In this document: piece by piece, positions 33,833-44,279 of the stretch
How the letters are laid out: every line of letters starts with the position of its first letter
Numbering within the stretch: the stretch's first letter is position 1
From: Prionace glauca
Lineage: Eukaryota > Chordata > Chondrichthyes > Carcharhiniformes > Carcharhinidae
NCBI GenBank assembly: GCA_037974335.1
Contig: CM075740.1
Coordinates: 12,359,071 to 12,423,070, forward strand
Length of the DNA: 64,000 nt
Direction of reading: 5' to 3'
Program-made: the position numbers and the translations under genes
The notes under the pieces: model-generated
Databases searched by the model: none
Told to the model about the DNA's origin: nothing
Seen by the model: the letters and a program-made list of their open reading frames with translations, nothing else

Positions 33833-34285
33833 GGATGAGAGGAGATTTATCATACTGTGGATGCAATACTTCAGTTACACAGAGAAGCTGTGATTCCTGG
33901 AACAGAGTATTTTGAAGGGAATTTGACAGAGGTGTTCAAAACATAAAGGGATAGTATAAATAATGTGAGCATGTTTCCAATGGCAGAAATTTCAGCAAAC
34001 TGATGACTCAGGTTTAGGTCAATAGTAAAAGGACCAGGTGGGGTAGGAGGTGACGAGCTGAGGAATGTGCTGCCTAAAAAGTGTCGGAGGCAGATTCATT
34101 AATAATTATCAAAAGGCAATCGGATTTGAAGGGGAAATATTGGCAATGCCATGGGATGCATGGGGAGGTGGGGGTGGTGGGGAGTGCAGGGGAGGGGAAG
34201 TCTGGCAGCGGCAGTGATTGGACAGCTCATTCAGAGAGTTGGCACTGACTCGAAGGGCCCAATGCATTGATTTTATGACTGTTTT
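33833..34285 (+). mobile_element. LINE 3' part (subfamily E)
   Basis: GGGAATTTGACAGAGGTGTT and CAAAACATAAAGGGATAGTA, later AAGGCAATCGGATTTGAAGG and the tail GGACAGCTCATTCAGAGAGT with CGAAGGGCCCAATGC. Confidence 0.65.
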
Positions 34286-34617
34286 AAGTGCTGATGGCTC
34301 CATCGTGTGGAGGAACCAAGAATGACAGATGTTATCTTCAGCTCTCACTGAAGTGCTGCCCAATTATTGCAATAGTTCAGGGGGATGTACTCAGGACATT
34401 TAAATATGGTCACTATTTGGATTTTATGCATAACTTAATGGATTTTGTGATGATTTGGAAAACACGTCCTCTACTTTATCTTTTCCTGTTGCCTTTGTGT
34501 TTGAATAATTTATTTTGGGGCGTGGACAGTACTAACCAGATTATGTTTATTGTCTCTATCTCTAATTCGTCCTATGTCACTCTCCTTTTACTTTTGAGGT
34601 ACTTATCTCTTCTTTCC
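34286..34617. other. Unassigned sequence
   Basis: Nothing recognised; a 188-codon open frame (34288-34854) runs into the SINE and shows no domain. Confidence 0.35.
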
Positions 34618-34922
34618 CTCCAGCAGGCAGAGTGGTTAGCATTGCTGCTTCTTGGCACCAGGGACCTGTGTTTGATTCCAAGTTTGAGAACTTCACTGTC
34701 CGTGTGGAATATACATATTGTCCCCGTAGGTTTCCTCTGGGTGCTCCGGTTTCCTCTCGCTGTCACAATCATGAAAGATATGCTGGTTAGCTGCATTGGC
34801 CATGCTAAATTCTCCCTCAGTGGACCCAAGCAGGTCCTGGGGTGTGGCGACTAGGGGGGTTTCACAGTAACATTTAATATAAGCTTGCTTGTGACACTAA
34901 TAAAATCAACTTTACAAAAGAA
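34618..34922 (+). mobile_element. tRNA-derived SINE (family 2)
   Basis: Head CAGAGTGGTTAGCATTGCTG, body GGTGCTCCGGTTTCCTC, tail GTGACACTAATAAAATCAAC. It is the plus-strand counterpart of the copy at 31.5 kb. Confidence 0.8.
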
Positions 34923-35239
34923 ACAACATTTTTCTGCCTCTACGTCCAGCCTCTTCGGCTTTTCTCATAACTTTTCTTCTGTTTGACTTATTCTCCTTTC
35001 AGACGTGACAATGTGAGTTGGAGTTTGGATGGAAATGGATTCACAAAAGAATTGGTGCCAATGTTTTCCCAGAGATGATGATATGGAAAGTCTGGTCTGC
35101 ATTGTTCAACAACCGACTTCCCATCACATTCACAATTTCTTATATTTTACTGCATCCCTTAATTTAATCATGTCCCCCAGCAACACATTATTTACATCCC
35201 ATTTTACCATTTAACTCTCTTATCTGCTTCCATTACCAA

Positions 35240-35425
35240 TGTAACATAAAAGCAAAATCTTGCGGATGCTGGAATCTAAAACAAAACCAGAAAATGTTGG
35301 AAAACCTCAGCAGGTCTGACAGCATCTATGGAGAGAGAATATTTCGAGTCTGGATGATCCTTCGTTAGAGTTCTGATGAAGGGTCATCCTAACTTGAAAC
35401 TTTGAGTCTATTCTCCCTCCATTAC
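35240..35425. repeat. Short repeat with inverted parts
   Basis: GCAAAATCTTGCGGATGCTG, CAGGTCTGACAGCATCTATG and GTTCTGATGAAGGGTCATCC. Part of the unit is inverted (GGATGATCCTT against GAAGGGTCATCC). Confidence 0.6.
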
Positions 35426-35604
35426 CAACGCCCCACTCTTACTTTGTACCTTCTCCATCATTAACTCTGTTAGTGTACAATTCACCCTTAACTCTCCATC
35501 CACACTTCCACCTATTCAGCACAAAGGTGGGTAATAATAGACTAGAGATTTGCCCATTTTCAATTTCAACCTGTTTACATTCTGTCCCTCCGTTCCAATC
35601 TTCA

Positions 35605-36212
35605 ATGCTTTTTTGAGGTCACACCATTAGGACGCATCCACCAGAGGTAGTGGCACAGTGATGTACAGTCAGGAGGAATCTCAGAGTTCAACCATTGACT
35701 CCCGACTCCATGAAGTCTCAAGGCACCAGGTCAAACATTGGCAAGGAAACCTGCTTTCCCTCAATCAGTAATCTTCCATGCTCTGCATCACTTAGATAAA
35801 GCGCTGAGGATAGCATGGATACGCTGGGAGGGCAACTTCAATGCCAATCACCAAGAGTGGTTCATGCCACTGTGACTGACTGAGCTGGCACATTGCTAAT
35901 CAACATGGCTGCAAGTCTGGGCTAGCAGCAGATGGTGACGGAACCAACAAGAAAAAAAAATGTGCTTGACCTTACCCTCAGAAATCTTTTTGCCGCAGAT
36001 GTAATTGCATATGACCACATCAGTAGGAGAGACCACTGCATAGCCCTTGTGGAGACAAAGTCCCATAATCACACTAAGGATATCATCCATTTTTGTGAGG
36101 CATTATCATGGGCTAAATAGAATACATCCAGTCCAGATCTAGCAGCTGAAAACTGGACATCCACGAAGCTCTGTGGACCATCAGAAGAAGGATTTTATTC
36201 AACCACAATGTG
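35605..36212 (+). mobile_element. LINE (family A), endonuclease region
   Basis: Decayed APE-type endonuclease region of a non-LTR retrotransposon: EPTRKKNVLDLTLRNLF and HISRRDHCIALVETKSH (in place of the usual GRSDH) are readable. Upstream GAGGGCAACTTCAATG corresponds to the GDFN motif region. It continues after an inserted minus-strand LINE at 37058. Confidence 0.7.
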
Positions 36213-37055
36213 TAAGAACATAAAAACATAATAAGAACATAAGAAAAAGGAGCAGGAGTAGGCCATCTGGCCCTTCGAGCCTGCCCCGACATTCAATAAG
36301 ATCATGGCTGACCTGAAGTGGCTCAGTTCCACTTTCCCGCCTTCTCCCCATAACCCTTAATCCCCTTGCCTATCAAAAACCTATCTACCTGCGTCTTAAA
36401 TATATTTAGGGAGGCAGCCTCCACCACTTCAACGGGCAGAGAATTCCAGAGATTCACCATCCTTTGAGTGAAGAAGTTCCTCCTCAACTCCGTTCTAAAC
36501 CGCCCCCCTTTATCTTGAGGCTGTGCCCCCTTGTCCTACTGTCCTTTCTGAGCGAGAAGAGCCTCTCCACCTCTATCCTATCCATCCCATTCGTCATCTT
36601 ATTCGTCTCAATGAGATCTCCCCTCATTCTTCTAAACTCTAACGAGTACAAGCCTAGTTTATTCAGCCTCTCTTCATAGTTCAATCCCCTCAACTCCGGT
36701 ATCAGCCTAGTAAACCTCCTCTGCACTCCCTCCAAGGCCAAAATATCCTTGCGTAAATGCGGCGACCAAAACTGCACACAGTACTCCAGCTGCGGCCTCA
36801 CCAGTGCCCTGTACAGTTGCAGCAAGACCTCCGTACTTTTATATTCAATCCCCCTCGCTATGAAGGCCAGCATCCCATTGGTCTTCCTGACCACCTGCTG
36901 CACCTGCAGGCTGGGTTTTTACGACTCATGCACAAGGACCCAAGGTCCCTCTGCACCATCGCCTGCTGCAGTTTTTCGCCATGGAAGTAATAGTCCTTCC
37001 TACCATTATTCCTACCAAAGTGGACAACCTCACACTTGCCAACATTAAACATTAA
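36213..37055 (-). mobile_element. LINE (CR1/L2-like) inserted into LINE family A
   Basis: Well-preserved 3' part: the minus-strand frame 36484-36903 reads MLAFIARGIEYKSTEVLLQL, EYCVQFWSPHLRKDIL and RRMRGDLIETNKMTNGMDRI. The tail starts at AAGAACATAAGAAAAAGGAG. Upstream of the C-terminus the sequence reaches FNVGKCEVVHFGRNN. Low divergence from the copy at 10.1 kb indicates a younger insertion. Confidence 0.85.
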
Positions 37056-37057
37056 AC

Positions 37058-37395
37058 CCGAAGGTGTGTCACACCTGCCACTCTAACATTATCTTCAGAC
37101 CAGGGGATCAAACCTGGTTCAATGGAGAATACAGGGAGGGCACGCCAGGAGAAGTACCAGGAATACCCAAAGATATGATATCAACCTGGTAAAGTGACAA
37201 TACAGAACTACTTGCATGCCAAACAACTGGAGCAACAAGTCATAGACAGAGCTAAGTGATCTCAGATCAAAGCTCTGCTCTCCCATAGCATCCAGTTGCG
37301 AATGGTGATGCATAATGAAACAACTCACTGGAGGAGGAGGATCCACAGATATTCCCATCCTTAATGATGGAGGAGCCCAGAACATCAATGCAAAT
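37058..37395 (+). mobile_element. LINE (family A), linker region, continuing the 35.6 kb copy
   Basis: TCAAACCTGGTTCAATGGAG, CTACTTGCATGCCAAACAAC and CAACTCACTGGAGGAGGAGG belong to the segment between endonuclease and RT of the same family. It follows on from 36212 once the inserted LINE is set aside. Confidence 0.65.
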
Positions 37396-38035
37396 AATAA
37401 GAAAGCATATGGCATACTTGCCTTCATCAGCAGGGGGATTGAATACAAGAGTTTGGAAATCGTGGTGCAGCTATGTAAAACTCAGGTTACGCTGCATTTG
37501 GAGTATTGCGTGCAGTCCTGGTCACTACACTACCAGAAGGACGTGGAAGCTTTGGAGATGGTGCAAAGATGGTTCAACAAGATGTTGTCTGGTCTCGAGG
37601 CTGTTGGCTATGAGATGATGTTGAATACATTAGGATTGTTTTCACTGGAAGGACAGAGGCTGAGGGAGGACCTGTAGAGGTCTACAAAATTATGGGAGGC
37701 ATAGACAATGGATAGTCAGAGGCTGTTTCCAAGGATGGAAGTGTCAATTATAAGGGGGCACAGGTTTAAGGTCAGAGGAGGAAAGTTTAAGAGGGATGTG
37801 CGGGGTAAGTTTTTCGCACAGAGTGGTGGGTGCCTGGAATGTTCTGCCAGAGGAGGTGGTGGAAGCAGGCACATTAGCAACATTTAAGAGACATCTGGAT
37901 AAATGGGCAGGGAATAGAGGGCTAGAGACCAATTAAGAGCAGAAGGTTTTTTTTTAGTTAGTTAGGACGTCATTATCAGCGCAGGTTCGGAAGGCCAAAG
38001 GGCCTGTTCCTGTGCTGTATTTCTCTTTGTTTTTT
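37396..38035 (+). mobile_element. LINE RT C-terminal region (subfamily C)
   Basis: Frame 37315-37677 reads AYGILAFISRGIEYKSLEIV and EYCVQSWSLHYQKDVEALEM; the tail includes GAGGAGGTGGTGGAAGCAGG and ends with GGGCCTGTTCCTGTGCTGTA. Confidence 0.82.
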
Positions 38036-38935
38036 GATTAATTAAGGATAGTCAACATGGCTTTGTCGGGGGACATCATCTCTAACAAATATGATCAAAA
38101 TTGTTGATGAAGTGACTAGATGAGGGTAGTACAGTTGATGTAGTCTACTTGAACTTCAGTGAGGCTTTTAACAAGATCGTGCATGGGAGACCCAACAAAT
38201 CATTAAGAGCTGATTGGATCCAGGGCAATTTGGCAAATTAGATCCAAAATTGGCTTAGTGGTAGGAGGCAGAGGGTGATGTTCGAAGATTGTTTTTGCAA
38301 CTGGATGTTTGTGTCCAGTAGTATACCACAGGGTTCAGTGGTGGGTCCCTTTCAGTTTGTAGTGTACATTAATGTTCTCTGGGGTGAATGTGGGGGTTAT
38401 GATTAGTAGGTTCGCAGATGACATGAAAATTGGTGGTGTGGCAAATAGCGAGAACAAAATCTTTAGATTACAAGATGGTTGGGCAGCAAGGTGGCACAGT
38501 GGTTAGCACTGCTGCCTGACAGTGTCAGGGACTTGGGTTCACTTCTAGCCTTGGGTGACAATCACATTCTTCTCGTGTCTGTGTGGGTTTCCTCTGGGTG
38601 CTCTGGTTTCCTCCCATAGTCCAAAGTTGTGCTGGTCAAATGGATTGGCTACAGTAAATTTCCTCTTTGTGTCCAAAGATGTGTAGGTCAGATGGATTAG
38701 CCATGGTAAATGTGTGATTTTACTGGCATAGGCAGAGGAGAGGGCTTGGTTAAAATACTTCGTTACAGAGTCAGTGCAGACTTGATGGGCCAAATTGCTT
38801 CCTTCTGCACTGTAGGGATTCTATGATATTGGCAGGCTGGTCAGATGGACAGAACAATGGCAAATGAAAATTAAGTTTGGAAAGTGTGATGCATTTTGGG
38901 AAGACTAACAAGGCAAAGTTAAAGAATGATCAGTG
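38036..38935 (+). mobile_element. LINE RT core fragment with a nested SINE
   Basis: Remnants of RT motifs are readable in order: VDVVYLNFSEAFNKIVH, SSIPQGSVVGPFQF and FADDMKIGGV. The sequence is interrupted by a family 1 SINE at 38476-38828 and resumes with CAATGGCAAATGAAAATTAA. This is the only stretch in the window with the RT active-site block. It is decayed. Confidence 0.8.
38476..38828 (+). mobile_element. tRNA-derived SINE (family 1) nested in the LINE RT core
   Basis: GTGGCACAGTGGTTAGCACT head, body with part of the CAAAG(T/A)TGTG block present twice (38623 and 38675), end GATGGGCCAAATTGCTTCC and GGATTCTATGATAT. Confidence 0.82.
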
Positions 38936-38959
38936 TCACTGATCATTCACTGATCAGTG
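38925..38959. repeat. Overlapping perfect palindromes
   Basis: AATGATCAGTG and CACTGATCATT flank one base (38925-38947); CACTGATCAGTG (38948-38959) is itself palindromic. Confidence 0.9.
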
Positions 38960-39738
38960 TTTTGCACCGTTCACCACTATGCAGATACTGAATCATTCCA
39001 TATCCACGTAAAGCAACAACTCCTGGATACATTCAGCTTTGAGCTGAAAAGAGGCAAGTAAGCGCTATGCAAAAAGTGACAGAAAGTAATAAACTTCCCT
39101 TGGCATTCAACAACATTGCCATCACCGAATCCCTCACCACACCATCATCATCCCGGGGGTTAACATTGACCAGAAATGGAATTGGATCTGCAATGTGAAC
39201 ACTGTGTCCACAAGAGCAGGTCAGAGGCTGGCAATTCTGTGGACAGTAACTCACCTCCTGTCTCTGCAAAACCTGTCTACCATCTACAAAGCACAGGTCA
39301 GGAGTGTATTGAAATCCTCTCCACTTGAATGCATGAGAAATTTGACACCATCCAGGGCAAGCAGTCTGCTTCACAGGCGCCTATACACCACTTTCAGTAT
39401 TCAGTCCCTTCAGCATTGGCGACAGTGGCAGCAGCATCTAGCATTTATAACAAGCCAAGGATATTCCAAGCACTTGTCCTCTAACAACTAAAGAAAGGCA
39501 AGGCCAGCAGATGCGTAGGAACATCACTGTCTGCAAATTTTCCTTCAAGCTGCACACAATCCTGACTTGGAATTTTATCGCTGTTTCTTCAGTGCCATCT
39601 GGTGAAAGTTCTGGAATTTTATTCCTAACAGCACTGTGGATGTATCTTCACCAAATAGACTGCAGTGGCTCAAGAAGACAGTTTGCACCATTCTCTCAAG
39701 GGTACTTTGGGATGGACAATAAATGATGACCTTGTCAA
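38960..39738 (+). mobile_element. LINE (family A), RT C-terminal end and tail
   Basis: GGTTAACATTGACCAGAAAT, then the frame reading NTVSTRAGQRLAILWTVTHL and STIYKAQVRSVL, ending with GGGATGGACAATAAATGATG. Same family and strand as 35.6 and 37.06 kb, so all three may be one old copy split by later insertions. Confidence 0.72.
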
Positions 39739-39819
39739 AAATAGAAAAAAACGCTACTTGCGTCAAATGATTAACCTATTGTATTACACAATGTCACGCA
39801 GAAAGCTTGCATTTTCTAA

Positions 39820-40200
39820 CAGGCAACAAAAGACAGGTGACAATTATAACAGCAACAATTTGCATTTAACTACCACCTTTACTGCAGTAAAACACCCCAA
39901 GGTTCTCCATAGGAGCATTCTCAAACAAGATTGGGCACATAAGGGGATGGTGATCTATAGCTTGGTCAAAGAGGTCAGTTTTAGGGATAATGTTAAAGCA
40001 GGAAAGGTGGAGAGGTCCAGGGAGGAAATTCCAGAGCTTAGAGCCTTTGCAACTGAAGGAACAACCCCCAAAATTGCAAATACTCCAGGAAGCAGATGTT
40101 CTAAGATCATAAGTATCTCGGAGGATTGTAGGTCTGAAGATTATAAACATCGGAGGATGAGGCTATAAACACCGATGAGAATGATCAAGTTAAGGCATTG
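39820..40200 (+). repeat. Interspersed repeat of unknown class (family 7)
   Basis: CAATTTGCATTTAACTACCA, GTCAAAGAGGTCAGTTTTAG, GAAATTCCAGAGCTTAGAGC and GCAACTGAAGGAAC match the repeat at 14.3-14.8 kb. Confidence 0.6.
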
Positions 40201-40555
40201 CTTAACTGCCGACCAATGAAGGTTAACAAGTACAGATTCGATGGCCGAATTGGACATTGTGATTAGGACATGAAATAACTCAGGAAGCCTGACTGGAAAG
40301 GTATAATATTCATTGGTAAACATAAAGTAAAGCCAATACTCTATGGCATACATACTTAAGTCCCAACTTTCTTTTTATTTAAACAATTCACCCAAAAACA
40401 TTACAATCCAGATACATTATAAAATACAAACCAAATACTATATAATTTCACAATGATGAATTATTAAAACAACAAGCCGATATAACATGTGTGTTAATAC
40501 AACAGCAAACAACCCCCCTTCCAATGAAAATGGAATCCATTTTTGGGGATCTGTC
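40201..40555. other. Unassigned AT-rich sequence
   Basis: Nothing recognised. Confidence 0.3.
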
Positions 40556-40561
40556 ATCTTT

Positions 40562-40677
40562 CAGGGTTTTGCCTGCCAGGTTTCATCTTCCGGGATTATG
40601 TCATGTGGGGTTTCACCATACAGTGTTTCATCGTGCAGGATTTTGCCGTGCGGGGTTTTGACGTGCGGGTTTCACCT
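40562..40677 (+). repeat. Degenerate 15-bp tandem repeat, about 8 units
   Basis: Units such as AGGATTTTGCCGTGC, GGGGTTTTGACGTGC and AGTGTTTCATCGTGC follow each other; because the period is 15, a frame through it repeats five-residue blocks (GFTIQ, CFIVQ, DFAVR, GFDVR). Confidence 0.75.
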
Positions 40678-40679
40678 TC

Positions 40680-41470
40680 TAGGACGCAAGAGGCCCAGTT
40701 GCAACGGTCTTTACACAATTCCCAACTGGGACAATAGTTTTGCAGAATCTTCTTGGTGCCTGCCTTATAAAGAGCTCAGATGACAAGTTTCAACCAGGCA
40801 GGTCATTGCCTCTTACTAAGGGAACTCTTATTCAATCAAACCCACATAGAGATCAATTAGGGGGTTATCACAGGGCATAAATAGCAGAGATTTATATGAC
40901 CTCAGTTTAGCAAATGTGAGAGGTTGGTCAGGAGCATGAAGTGATATTCAAGTCTAGATGCAATAAATACATAAACAAACATTCAGCAACAGATACATTG
41001 AGGAAGAGATGGTATCATTTCAGATGATGGAGGTGAGAATGTTACAGACTGTCCATATTTCAGTCTGTGGTGGAGTATTCAATGGCACACTGCAACTTCA
41101 CAATTTTCTGCTTCAAAGGGAAATTAATGGTGATAAATGGCACTTCACCATAGCACCAATATTTCCCCGCACCCCACTCCAAATTCCAATCCCCTGTCTG
41201 TTTTGAACATTTTTACTGATGCATCATAAACGTTTTGAAATTATCCTGTTATATCTCTTTCCAGAATTTTGGGAAAGAAATGAAGAAAACTTGCCCCCAA
41301 TGAAATTCGAATGCGGTTTGGTTAATTAAATGGCATTGATACAGCAAGGTTAATTTGGCACACTGCACATGTATTCATACTACAAAGACACAATTCTGGG
41401 AGAAGCTGTTCTGGTCATTGATGAACGAAAACGTCTGGCCTTCAGTCCACTTCAATGAAGGCATCAAAAC
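40680..41470. other. Unassigned sequence
   Basis: No gene or repeat family recognised. Confidence 0.3.
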
Positions 41471-41639
41471 ACTATTCTAATAAAGAAAGAACAAAGAACA
41501 ACACAGCACGGGAAACAGGCCCTTCATGGTTCATGCAATCATATTAATGCGAAATGTAGAATATTTTCTTTGTGAAGCTTAGCTTTAAATGATTTTGGAC
41601 AACAATTGTTGAAATTATTGAGAAGGAATGGTCGCCAGA

Positions 41640-41958
41640 ACATTTCCCAGGAAGCATTTTAAACATCTTTGGACTGTGGGAGGAAACCACAGCACCTGGA
41701 GGAAACCCAGGCAGACACAAGAACAATATACAAACTCCACATAGCCCTCTGGTCCCGCGGATGCTAAGGGGCAATGTAGCATGGCAAATCAACCCATTCT
41801 GCACGTCTTTGAACGGTGGGAGGAAACCGGAGCGCCCAGAGGAAACCCATGTAGATACGGGGAGAATGTGCAAACTCCACGCAGACAGTACCCGAAGCTG
41901 GAATTGAATCTGGGTCCCTGAGTCAGCAGTACTAACCATTCTGCCACCATGCTGCCCT
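41640..41958 (-). mobile_element. tRNA-derived SINE (family 1) with an internal duplication
   Basis: The block CTTTGGACTGTGGGAGGAAA to CAAACTCCACATAG (41668-41745) recurs at 41803-41883 (CTTTGAACGGTGGGAGGAAA to CAAACTCCACGCAG); the reversed head follows (CATTCTGCCACCATGCTGCC). Either a nested or an internally duplicated copy. Confidence 0.75.
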
Positions 41959-42149
41959 TTCGTGTGGGTATTTTGTGTACATGAGGAGGTTTTACTTGTT
42001 CCTCCTGGAGGAACTTGTCTTTGGTTGCATATGAGGTGCTGCATTTTAACGTATGGAATGGGATCTCATATTTGTATCTGTGGGCGAGGTTACGTTTTTG
42101 CATAATTTTGTGTAGCAAACTAATTAGAGTCAAAATGATAGTCATTTCA

Positions 42150-43195
42150 GTGTACAAGGAAGCTATTTGGCTTATTGAGTCCATGCAGGCTTGTGGTAGG
42201 ACAATCCAATTAGTCTCATTTTCCTGTTCTGTCCCTTTGTCTCTGCAAATATATTTCTTTCAAGTGCTCATCCAATTTCTTCTCAAAATCGCTTGTTCCT
42301 GCTGCTAGCGCCCTTATTGGTAGTGAGTCATTACTAGTTGCTGGATAAACAGGTTCTTCCTCACCTCCCCCTGCACCAGTTGTCCAAATCTTTAAATCTG
42401 TGTCTCCTTGCCCTTATAGCATTGACTAATGAACACAGCTTTCCTTTATCTATTTTATCTTCACCCACCCTAACCTTGTGCACCTCTATCAAATTTCCTT
42501 TCAATCGCCTTTGCTCCAAAGTTAACAACCCTGGATTTCCATCCAAACCTTGTAAATTAAAACCCCAATCATCCTAGCAGCCTTTCTGGTAAATCTCCTC
42601 TGCACTTTTCATGGACGCCCATATCATTGCTCAGTTGTGGTGATAATCACAATGGGACTCTAGCTGTGATCCAACCACAGCTTTTTTAAAGGTTCAGCAT
42701 AACTTCCTTGCTTTTGCATTCAATGCCCCTACTTATCAAGCCCTAAAACAGATGTAATTCAATAACCACTCTGTCAATACATCTTGCCACCTTCAACAAC
42801 TGGTGCTCATGAACCCCCTCATTCTTTTGTCTCCAGAACTTTTTAAGTTGCATTGCCTCTTCCTTTCCTTCCTTGCAAAAAAAATCAACCTGTACTTCTC
42901 AGCATTAAATTCCATCACCTACTCGTCCGCCCATTCTGTTAGCCTATATATGTCCTGCTATAGTCGAGCAATATCATCCCAAAACTTGTTGCTCCTCCAA
43001 GTTTCCTAATTTTGAAATTTTACACTGTATTCCGATATCCAAGCCACACACATAATCATCAAAAAAATAGTGCTCCGAGCAGTGACCCTCAGGAACATGA
43101 CAGCCTACCAGCATCCAGTCTGAAAAACAACGCTTTCTCATGACTTGCTGGAAGCCAATTATTTATCCGAGCTGAATGCAGTAAGAGAATGAAAA
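42150..43195 (-). mobile_element. LINE, long degraded copy
   Basis: Reversed tail GCTATTTGGCTTATTGAGTC, then the minus-strand frame with EQRRLKGNLIEVHKVRVG, then reversed upstream blocks (CAGCATTAAATTCCATCACC; GCATCCAGTCTGAAAAACAA). Confidence 0.7.
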
Positions 43196-43250
43196 CAAAT
43201 AGTTATGATTTTAAGATGTATATGCTGATATTTTAAATGCATTAACAATA

Positions 43251-43282
43251 TTGACTAAAGTGATATTGTTCACTTTAGTCAA
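43251..43282. repeat. Hairpin, 13-bp perfect arms
   Basis: TTGACTAAAGTGA and TCACTTTAGTCAA flank TATTGT. Confidence 0.95.
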
Positions 43283-43402
43283 AGCTAGTTGCCAAAAGGC
43301 TTGATGGTAAAAGTAAAAAGTTTAGAGCCAAAGGCCTGGGAACTGAATAGTTAGCAAAACTCACATCAGGAGGATTCCAATGAGAGAGCATATTTTGCAA
43401 CA

Positions 43403-43578
43403 TAAAAGATGTGCAGGTTAGGTTGATTGGCCTTGCTAAATTGACCATAGCTGCAAAGGTTAGAGGATTATTGGGTAAAATATGTATGGATATGGGCGTA
43501 GAGCCTGGGTGGGATTGTAGTTGGTGCAGACGCGATGGGCCAAATGGCCTCTTTCTGTACTGTAGAGTTTCTATGAAT
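43403..43578 (+). mobile_element. tRNA-derived SINE (family 1), 5'-truncated
   Basis: Starts at GATGTGCAGGTTAGGTTGAT and ends with GATGGGCCAAATGGCCTC and GAGTTTCTATGA. Confidence 0.8.
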
Positions 43579-43849
43579 TTCTAAAAATGAATAGGTACAG
43601 TCACTGCCCAGACACAGAATAACTATGTTCCTGGATGCAGGATCACATGTCTATTTAGCTCGGCAGTGGGCAGGTGGGATTTTGATGTCCAAGAAACTTC
43701 TCTGCAATCTTGTAATTAATTGCTGTATGATAATTGGACTACAACTGCCTTGAGTGGGAGATCTGAAATAGATGCCTTCATTAGCCAGACTGTGTTCGAA
43801 TAAGGCTGCCTAATAGCTCATGTCTTACCTGAAAACAACCTTCTAAAAT

Positions 43850-43985
43850 TTAATTTTACGTGATGTGGACATTGTTGCTGAGACCAGCATTTATTGCCCA
43901 TCCCTAGTTGCCCTTCAGATGGTGGTGGCGTGCTGCCTTCTTGAACCACTGTTAGTAGTTGTTCAAAAGATGAACTGACCTTTGG
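43850..43985. repeat. Repeat fragment related to the SINE family 3 end
   Basis: CCAGCATTTATTGCCCATCC and CTTGAACCACTGTTAGTAGT; the first block is also at 59.2 kb next to a family 3 SINE and is the reverse of its end. Confidence 0.5.
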
Positions 43986-44279
43986 TGTCAGTTGCTAAAT
44001 TTTCTTTGGTGTCAGTATTAAATACCATCCCAATGGAAATCGCTTTCACCTTAGTCACTTCATGCCAAGAGTTAACTGATCACCATAATTATACATGATT
44101 TACATTTTGCAGATGATTGCAGTGTCTTTGCCAGCTCTGCACCACATTGGCAGCCCACTCTCAATTGCTTCCCTCAGTCTGCAGGGCACAGAGTGCTGGA
44201 GATTCATTGCACTAAGTATGCCCAAAAAATGGGTGGGAAATTCTCCTGTTTTCCCACCTGTTGGACAATTAGTCTTTTT

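Noticed and set aside
34288-34854. 188-codon open frame on the plus strand
   Set aside because: Its second half is SINE sequence and the first half shows no recognisable domain or splice context.
40180-41000. LTR-like region
   Set aside because: No paired terminal repeats, primer site or coding remnants could be found around it.
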